The notes beneath the pieces are model-generated. The model searched no databases. It was not told where the DNA came from and was given only the letters and a program-made list of their open reading frames with translations. A stretch of DNA of 64,000 bases. Origin: Chaetomium olivaceum. Its lineage: Eukaryota; Ascomycota; Sordariomycetes; Sordariales; Chaetomiaceae. The stretch is taken from assembly GCA_039881045.1 (NCBI GenBank), contig JAYWVB010000021.1, positions 124,001 through 188,000 on the forward strand, read 5' to 3'. Positions 56,422 to 64,000 of this stretch are shown one piece after another; position 1 is the stretch's first letter; each line of letters begins with the position of its first letter. Position numbers and translations under genes: made by a program.

Positions 56422-59400
56422 ATGTCTCTTGACGACAACCAGCTCGAGCATGCAAAGGTTGGATCATGGTTTCTCGGGCCACACGCCGAGAACTTTGACG
56501 TTTTGAGTCAGCTCTTCAACAAGGTCTTGGACGGCCAGCGCAAAGCTCGGCAGGAGCTCTACCCTAAAGACCCAAAGTTCATCACTGAGGGCATGCAGGA
56601 TCTCGATATCTACAAGACTAGTGTCAAAGCGTTTGAGGACAATGTTCAGGCGTTGTCGGACGACCTAGCCACGACCTCGGTCCCGTTCTGGTCCCCCCGA
56701 TACAACGGCCACATGTGCATGGACACGGCCATGGCGAGCATCGTCGGCTGTGAGCAGAATGCTATTATTCTTCCCCTTACATTGGCTGAGTTCGGAGGTG
56801 CTAACCTGCCTGGCCTTAGACATGTCAGCCATGATGTACAACCAGAACAATGTCGCAACCGAGGCCAGCCCAGTGACCACCATCTACGAGAAGGAGGTCG
56901 GCGACCAGCTGTGCCAAATGCTCGGGTATGCCGGGCCCAAAGCTATCGATGGGCAACCGGCCTCGTGGGGTCATATCACTTGTGTATGCTTTTTCTTTCT
57001 TTTTTTTCTCGGCATTTACTTAGGGTATCTATTCCGTTCGATACGGCATTCTGACTTGACTTGATTCTTAGGGCGGGTCGGTAGCCAACCTCGAGGCCAT
57101 CTGGTCCAGTAAGAGCCCTGGCCCCCATTGCGCTTTAGATCAATCGATCTGTTTGAGTTGGCGACGTTGACACATAGTATCTTCTGAACGCAGCCCGAAA
57201 CCTCAAGTTTTACCCCTTTTCTCTCAAGTGGGCAATTCAGGAGGGCAAGCTCAAATTCCTGAATACCATCGAGCCGCCGTTCGAAGTAGAGACGTCCGAG
57301 GGAGGCAAGAAGAAGTTCATAGAACTCTCGACGTGGGAGTTGCTGAACTTGAAGACGTCGACCGTGCTCGAGCTGCCCACCCGCCTCTATGACGAGTACT
57401 CAATCTCCCCGGAATTTTTGCAGGGAGCACTCGAGAAGTTTCTCATCCAGTCCGTAGGCCAGAAGGCGCTCGAGGACAAGTACGGCATCAAGCCGGGCAA
57501 ATTCCTCATTGCCACCACAAAGCATTACTCGTGGCCCAAGGGCGGCGGCAAGTCTTACCTCCCCCCCTTCTCCGTCTGCCGCACCTTTAGCCAATCTAAC
57601 AACCGTTGCTTTCACAGCAATCACGGGCATGGGGTCTGACACCTTCATCGACATCCAAGTCGACGAGGATGCGCGCATGTGCCTCGTCGACCTCGAGCAA
57701 AAGCTCGAGACTTGCCTCAAAGAAAAAAGACCCGTTTTCGGCGTGGTGCTCATTATCGGCTCAACGGAGCACGGCGCTTGCGATCCTGTCATGGATGTAG
57801 TTTCTAAATATAAACGTCCAGGTGCTGTCCGCACAAGGATCCGCCCCAGGTTTCAGGAAAGGGGTCTCTCATTCGCAGTTCACTGCGACGCTGCCTGGGG
57901 CGGCTACTTTGCCTCGACGCTCATTGACAAGTCTCAACCGTCGGACGGCTTCGTGCCGTACGTGCCTGCATCGACGCTGCAGCAGTACACGGTGGACCAG
58001 CTGGAGAACCTGCAGCATGTTGATACCATTACTATCGACCCGCACAAGTCAGTGGACCAAGGAGTTGCCTTCCCGAGACTACTAGAAAGCAGCTGACGCA
58101 AGATAAATTCTTAGATCCGGTTACATCAACTACCCTGCTGGGGGCCTTTGCTACCGGGACGCACGCATGAGATACCTGATTACCTGGACCAGCCCCATCG
58201 TGCTGCACGACGGCGAGGAGATCGAGACCATGGGCATGTACGGCGTTGAGGGCAGCAAGCCAGGTGCGTCGGCCGTCGCCGCCTGGCTAACTCACAAGAC
58301 AATCGGCCTGAATCAGAAAGGCATGGGCCGCCTGCTGGGCGAGGCCATCTTCACTTGCACCAAGCTCTACTGCTACTGGGCTACTATGACCGGCCCCAAG
58401 GACGACCTGATCGTCGTGCCGCTCATCCGCCTTCCGAGCGAGAGAAAGGGCGAAGACGTCGAGACGGAGAAGCAGCGGATCCGGTCCAAGATTCTCGGCG
58501 TCAGCAACAAGGAGCTCTTCGAGGACAGGGAGCAGTGGTCATTCCTCCAAGAGCTGGGCGGTGACCTTATGATCAACGCGTTTGCTTGCAACTTCAGAAT
58601 CGACGGCGTAGCGAACCAGGACGTGGTATGTTTCCCCATTTGCCCTCTCGCTCGCAGAGACTCGCACTTTGAACTCGAACGGGATGGAGAGCTGACAAAT
58701 TCCAACCGTCTCCTAGGGCGAAACGAACTACCTCAACCAGCTGATTTTTGCAGGGACTTCGGTGACGTCCCGCAAGGACAAGGTGGGGAATCGCAGCCTA
58801 TTCCTCACCTCGTCCGTCTTCGGGCACAAGGCGTACGGTAAGTGCCTGGAGACGTTTAAGAAGCGGCTGCAGCTCGGCGACAACGACTCGGGCAAGCTGG
58901 GCCCAGGCGCGCGCGGCGATATGCGCTTCCTCTGCAACGTGACCATGAGCCCGTGGCCGACCGACTCCAGCTTCCTCGGGTCAATGGTGGAAGGCTTCAG
59001 AGCACTGGCCTCGAACGCAATAACGCGGTGCGTAAAGCGAAACAAGCTCACGGACGACTTGCACGGCTTCGTCATGCAGGGGCTCGACCGCATCCACCTC
59101 GTGCATCTCCCCATGTTCCACATGGCCAACCACCGCTGGCAGCTGATCGTGACGGCCGACTACCCGCCGAGGTCCACGAGCAGTACAAGAAGCTGCGCGC
59201 CGAGAACCCGGACCGGTGGTACATCACGGCCAACGCCGCGCCGGCCCGGCTCGACGACCTGCTCAAGCCCGACGGCGACATTGAGTTCGCCATGTACGAC
59301 GGCATCCCGAGCGGCGACACCCAGCCGCTGGCCACGTTCAAGCTGACCAACCTGCGCGTCGCTCTCAAGGCGTCGCTGGCCTACGCGGCGCTGGACGACG

Positions 59401-60012
59401 AGATGGCGTACCCGGACCGCATGCCCTTCTACCTGTACGGCACCGCCGCCGAGCCGCACATGGACCACGTCCTCCGCACTCGGTCCAACGCCCAGATCAG
59501 CGTCGACAGCCTCAAGCTCGACCTGGACGTGGCCCTGACCGACGACCAGCTCGCGGGCGAGGAGCCCCTCGTGGCCGTGCTGGACAATGTTATCGAGAGT
59601 ACCCTGCAGCCTCTGTATGTCATTCTTCCCACCTCTTACTTTTCTTTTAGGCAAGCGTGGGGGGTGCGGGGGAAGGAAAAGATGGAAAAAACGAAGAAAG
59701 AAAGAGAGATGAGCAAGGAAATTACCACATATTCAACCACCTACTAACCACCGCACCTTGGGCAGGCCACTCGAGGACAAGAAGGTCAAGCTTGGCGCGC
59801 CCGGGCTGGGACTGACGCTGGGGAGCACGCACAAGGCGACCGTGTACAGCACGTACGGCGACTTCAAGAACGGCAAAGGCCCGATCGCGACCGGTACCAT
59901 CACGCTCGTCCAGGGCGTGTTTGCCGACTGGGAGAATGTCAACATGGACGGGGCTGGTGAGACTGAGCCTTGGCTAGAGGCAAAGGATGATGCATCCATT
60001 ACCTATATGTAG
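56422..60012 (+). CDS. PLP-dependent decarboxylase (tyrosine/glutamate decarboxylase-like), one frame lesion
   Basis: A multi-exon gene starting at ATG 56422. Splicing rebuilds IVGYMSAMMYNQNNVATEAS, HITCGGSVANLEAIW and KGGAITGMGSDTF; the last intron begins with a GC donor (gcaagt at about 57548). PLP-site motifs are HCDAAWGGYF and TITIDPHK joined to SGYINYPAGG, in which the Lys forms the Schiff base. These place it with group II decarboxylases, in a long fungal subclass with a C-terminal extension of about 300 residues (VHEQYKKLRAENPDRWYI and onward to 60012). One base is missing near 59168 in a C run, shifting TADYPP to EVHEQYKK. The substrate cannot be fixed; an aromatic amino acid is plausible. 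Confidence 0.85.
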
Positions 60013-60550
60013 GTAGTGAGTGGCTGTGGCGGGGGTGACGGATGGGTAAGGTGTCATGGTGCTTGATTAAGCTACGGATCGTACGGTACCTTGTCTCCAT
60101 GGTACGAAAGGTGTGGGGGGGATGAGCTGATTAGTTTGGAAACAATTGTGTTGAACCATGGAGTTCAGATTACAGGCACTGTAGCCATCTGGGGGGCTCT
60201 GCAGTACTGTAATTGAATTTGTATGGCCTGTAGCTATATACTGGTATTTTGGTTGTGTCGGTAGGTCTACCTGGTGGCTAGTTGTCTAGATTTGAAGAAC
60301 GTTGGTTCTTCTTCAGATTTGGGTGCACCTCACTCCTCTTAGGCATACAATCATCCAGACAGAATTTGTGTCCACACGCCATGTTGCAGCACTGAATGTC
60401 GGTAGCCATCTGGTTTTCTGAACCACACCACCCACAGATCCACATCGAGAAGCGGTGCGAACATTCCAGGGCGTCGAGGTGGTGGAGGCGGCGGGGTGGG
60501 GGCTATCTCGGGAGTGATCTTTTCGTCAGCCTACTCCAGGTAACTCCATG
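60013..60550. other. Intergenic, convergent 3' ends
   Basis: Between the decarboxylase stop and the SesB-like stop. No feature recognised. Confidence 0.45.
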
Positions 60551-62558
60551 TCACTTCTGACCTGAGAAAGCACGAGTATGAGCGGACAAACAAACCTCTC
60601 TATTATTGTCCTTCAGGAGTGCCCCTGCAGAGGCCCAAGAGCCGGCTCCTAAACAGTCTCCTGAGCCGGCTTTTGAGCAGCCTCCCGAGCTGGCATTCGA
60701 GTAGCCTCCCGAGCAGCCTCCTGAGCCCGTTGCTGAGCAAGCTCCTGAACTGACAACTGATCGGACTCCTGACTTGGCTCCGGAGTCAGCTCTTGAGCCT
60801 CCTCCCAAGTTGGTTCCTGAGTTAGCTTTTGAATTGATGCCTCTTGCGTTGACTCCTGAATCAACCCCTGAACCGGCTCCTTTTGGGCTGGTTCCTGAGT
60901 TAATCCCAGAACCGATTTTTGCATCGGCCCCTGAATTGACGCCATTCTGTTCATTTCTCTCTTGGTCGGCTTCGGCGTCATGTTTATCTTCAGGTCCATG
61001 GTTCACCCGGTTCTCGGGATATTGGCTGGCACCATAGAGAATTTCAAGCTGCCTCTCCATCGAGATGTGGCTGCGCCAGTTGAGGAACGCGGCACCGGCT
61101 TGCATGATGGCCAGAGGCACGCTGAGAACCACCGCCTGGAGCAATGTTATGGTGGTGTTCCCGTGCTCTGGATGAGATTCTCTTCCACCCGGCGATTCTC
61201 CTAACTCTTGCGCTTCCGGCCGTCGAAGCCCAACCACGTCATTTGGAAGAGGTGGCGTGGGAGATGATGCGGGGAGTTGGAAACCGCGATCCTGTTCGCT
61301 CAGGAGTGAATGATCTGATGCACCAAGCATTAGCCAGGCTCCAAACCTCCAATTTTGTGAGGAGCGCGACAGAAGAGTAAGAGATCTCGTATTTCGTGGC
61401 CCTATCGCCATCTGATACCGTTGCAATATCTACTTCGGCGAGACTCCTGCCCTTGGGGGTTTCTTCGAATCCAGCCCATCGGTCCCACGGGCGCTCATGT
61501 ACGAGTCGCCGTCTCCTCAATCAGAGACTTACCTGCTCTCAACAGTGCGCTCCGGAATAGATCCTTGATGTTGTGCTTGTCGGTCTCGCTTTGCCCAAAT
61601 CTGCATGCTCCTCCGTGGTCCGCGTCGAGCTTGACTACGTGCTCTCGATCGCCGGGCAATCCCAGACGCGCGCTTTCTCTTGGTACAACCTTGTTAATGA
61701 ATGATTAGTAAACCACGGTGCTATGTGCAATCAATCTACGCAGCTCACCTTATCGAAAGCCCCCCAGAAGCAGATGATGTCGTACTCGTTTAGTTGATGA
61801 CGGAAACTCTCCTTCATGATGTCCACAAACATGGCACCATCCTGGAGCACCTCCACGACGTTGTCACCCTTCTGGAACCCTACCGTCGTAGCGCTTTTGG
61901 ACGCGAGCATTCCGAGGTTGACGAGAGTCCCTTCTCCACCGTTGTGCGGCGTCGCGAAGAAAGCCAGGCCTGACGTCGCGGCCTTGATGGGCGTGTACCT
62001 TGGGTTATTATGCGCGTTGACGAGCGCCTGCTTGACAAGCAGCCCGCCCATGCTGTGACATAGGAATATAATGGGGCGGCGACACGGGACACTGTCTCTC
62101 TCGACGCGGATCGCCTCAAGCAGCTCGTTCGCCTTGTCCACAAACGTGCCCCTGTCTCCCCCGTAAACAGCCGTGGCGTTGTATTAGTACAGGAAGATGC
62201 AAGACTCGGGAAGCACTCGCACGAGGTCCTCGCGGAACCATAGACGGCCTTGCGGCCCGGCGGGCGTGCGCCAGGTATCCCATGCGTGGTCGGCATCATT
62301 CTTGCTGCGCGGGTTTAAGCCATGGACGGCGATTATGCTGCGCGAGCACGTTAGCCATGTGTAGCTAAAACCGGCTTGGGTTCTGCGCCTGCTTACTCGA
62401 CCTTTGCCTCGCTATCACAAAAGTCGTCCTCGGCGGGGAAGACCTGTCGTCACGGCTATCGTTCCGCGGTGTCAGTCTACGCTGGCCAAAGAGGTGGCAT
62501 AAACATGCACCTAACTCACCATAGAGCAGATGTCCTGGCCAAGTCTTTCCTCGGCCAT
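60551..62558 (-). pseudogene. SesB-like alpha/beta hydrolase with premature stop, TM segment and low-complexity tail
   Basis: Exons 62520-62558, 62397-62443, 61749-62337, 61533-61689 and 60551-61314 join in phase. The hydrolase is of the type fused to fungal NLR proteins: VDIIAVHGLNPRSKNDADH, then the nucleophile elbow IIFLCHSMGGLLVKQAL, GLAFFATPHNGG and VVPRESARLGLPG, with a late DHGGACRFG histidine region. An in-frame TAA at 62184-62186 interrupts FLY-stop-YNATAVYGGD, where a sense codon such as CAA is expected; CAA to TAA fits RIP. After the hydrolase come a hydrophobic segment (LLQAVVLSVPLAIMQAGAAF) and a Ser/Gly-rich repeat tail. No NACHT or repeat domain follows. Confidence 0.7.
60640..60960 (-). 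repeat. Degenerate tandem repeat in SesB-like tail
   Basis: Units of 12-24 bp built on gctcaggaggctgctcggga recur imperfectly. In the gene frame they give Ser/Gly-rich sequence; the next frame gives a Gln-Glu-Pro periodic string. Confidence 0.6.
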
Positions 62559-63487
62559 TGTCACGGAGCTCTAGGAGATGTGCTAGTAGGAGATGTGCTA
62601 GAGAGGACGAGTTCCCGTTCCTCGAGCCTTGCGTGAGAGAAGTGGGGGTTGCTGCCCCTGACTTCAGCCCAGAAAGCCCCTTTGCGGCTGCTATTCTTTC
62701 GACATGGTGGCTGTGACTGAGTCTGCAGTCGCCGACATGTCGTGGTTTATAGGCCACGCTCGAGTCACTGTACGGACCGGGTCACCACCCAGAAAATTAA
62801 GGCATGTGGGTGGCATGTGGGTGAAGAATGAGCCGAATTCGTGCTCTCGTTACTACGTATTCTTGCTTTGCTGGCGCATTTGATAGGGGTTGAACGGGGA
62901 GTAATTTTATGGGCAAACTGGGTCTTCAGAGCACGATGCATGCAGCAGGACCAAACCGTTCGACCGCGGCTGGAGCGCGACCAAACCGATGTGTCGTTGG
63001 TTGTGGTTGCTGGGCCTCAAGGGTGAGAAATCCGTTAACGAATTGCGACAGCAAACAACCTGTCGAGTTCAGCCACAGCCACAGCATCTATTTTGGTGGG
63101 GGAAAGGCGCGAATCCTGGCAAGGCACCGAGATATCGCCCCCCCCTGCACAGCGCGTGGCTGGCAGGGAAACTTTCTTGGTGCATGGTGGTGGTTGGCTG
63201 GACCTGGCGAGACTTCCAGAGTCTCTGAACTGGCCATCAGCCATCAGCCATCATCGCTGTCGATTGTGTCGGTTATGTCGGCTGCGTCGATTGCATCGAT
63301 GGGCTCGCCGACGAGTTATGATGGCAATGCTTTCTATAGCATTCGGAAAGCAGAGATTCCGGCCGTGTGTTTTCTCATTCTCCGTCCTTTCGGCATCCTC
63401 GTTGTGATTGTGTGATTGGAGCAAGGAACGAGACGCCCCCGGAAGTTGAGATTGTGGGGTATTTTGCGTGACATGGCCTTTGCCCGC
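62559..63487. other. Intergenic
   Basis: Upstream of the SesB-like pseudogene. A short tcg/atcg-rich run occurs at 63240-63310. No gene seen. Confidence 0.4.
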
Positions 63488-63721
63488 CTCCCTCTGGCCA
63501 AAAAAAACCGATACACCAAAAACAAAGAAGACAAAAAGTCAGAGGTTTTATTCCACTTCGTTTTCTTAACTTTGGGTTCGATTTGCCAAAAAATGAAGAC
63601 AAAAAGCCAGAGATTTTGTTCCACTTCGTTCTGTTAAGTTCGGGTCCGATTTGACCGAGGAATATCGCATCAAGACAGCTCTGTGTACTTTTGGTGTATC
63701 GGTTTTTTTGCCCAGCAGGAG
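63488..63721. mobile_element. MITE-like element with terminal inverted repeats and internal tandem repeat
   Basis: The left end (63488-63521) contains aaaaaccgatacaccaaaa, and the right end (63689-63721) contains its reverse complement, ttttggtgtatcggttttt; the outer ctcc-tctgg and ctcctgctggg strings extend the imperfect inverted repeat to about 33 bp. Inside are two tandem units of about 65 bp (near 63524-63590 and 63592-63655), each with gacaaaaag, cagag, ttccacttcgtt and tcgatttg or its variant. No coding capacity. No target-site duplication could be assigned with confidence. Confidence 0.55.
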
Positions 63722-64000
63722 CCCGCCCGTCTGTCACCCGTGCCCGACAAGGTTCGACCCACACATCCCTCTCAGCTCAGCCTCAGGGCAGCGCCTGGGG
63801 GGGGGGGGGTTGTCGGTCGCTGATCCAAATGCTTTGATTGCTCTTTATCCGGGCCTGTCGCAAGGTTTCGCATTGGGAATTCTCCCTAGTTTGTTTGTTT
63901 CTTTGCTGTCGCACATTCTTCCTCGATCCCGCGGGTCGGTCTAGCGCAACTCGAAAACAGCACCGAGGCCGAGGTTGAGTCCGCCATCGCATGTCGCGAC
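63722..64000. other. Right window edge, noncoding as far as visible
   Basis: Contains a run of eleven or more G at about 63799-63810. A gene may begin beyond the edge; nothing can be supported here. Confidence 0.35.

Noticed and set aside
1..64000. CRISPR arrays, bacterial operons or ribosome binding sites
   Set aside because: No regularly spaced direct repeats of that kind; spliceosomal introns show the DNA is eukaryotic.

Overview
This window is nuclear DNA of a filamentous ascomycete, most likely a Sordariomycete close to the Chaetomiaceae. The support is compact genes with 50-80 nt introns (GTRNGT donors, CTAAY-type branch sites, YAG acceptors), an AA9 lytic polysaccharide monooxygenase with a CBM1 module, a BLI-3-like protein, an RGS-LOV photoreceptor, a GH92 mannosidase and an NLR-type hydrolase. 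The species cannot be fixed from the window.

Left part (1-26 kb) is mostly housekeeping: a 5'-truncated zinc-cluster-like regulator, a histidine phosphatase, the GPI transamidase catalytic subunit (GPI8), a TFIIIC subunit with a C-terminal zinc finger, a mitochondrial carnitine/acylcarnitine carrier, a CDF zinc transporter, the ALG1 mannosyltransferase, an UBC7-type E2, the AA9 enzyme, the Snu23 spliceosomal protein and the DPH5 diphthamide methyltransferase. Middle part (26-43.3 kb): BLI-3-like flavin-fold protein, an F-box-like protein, GH92 mannosidase, RGS-LOV photoreceptor, an NAPE-PLD-type metallo-hydrolase and 2-isopropylmalate synthase. Right part (43.4-64 kb) is more accessory: fragments of a C2H2 gene and of a VPS41 first exon, a divergent pair made of a 271-aa orphan protein and a 1262-aa helical-repeat CHAT protease, a small Pro/His/Thr-rich protein, an SRPBCC-fold protein, an APH-like kinase, a PLP decarboxylase and a broken SesB-like hydrolase.

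Three cross-cutting observations matter to a reader. First, at least seven conserved genes are interrupted by one-base lesions, nearly all a missing base in a short G or C run; the simplest reading is sequencing or assembly error, so frames were joined across them. Second, two copies of one Pol III-type, tRNA-derived, SINE-like repeat lie 23 kb apart (14.7 kb minus, 37.6 kb plus), and a MITE-like element with terminal inverted repeats lies at 63.5 kb. Third, the best candidate for an undescribed system is the divergent orphan-protein/CHAT-protease pair at 44.3-49.1 kb; its layout recalls fungal gasdermin-protease pairs and bacterial TPR-CHAT/substrate pairs, but the partner protein was not recognised.
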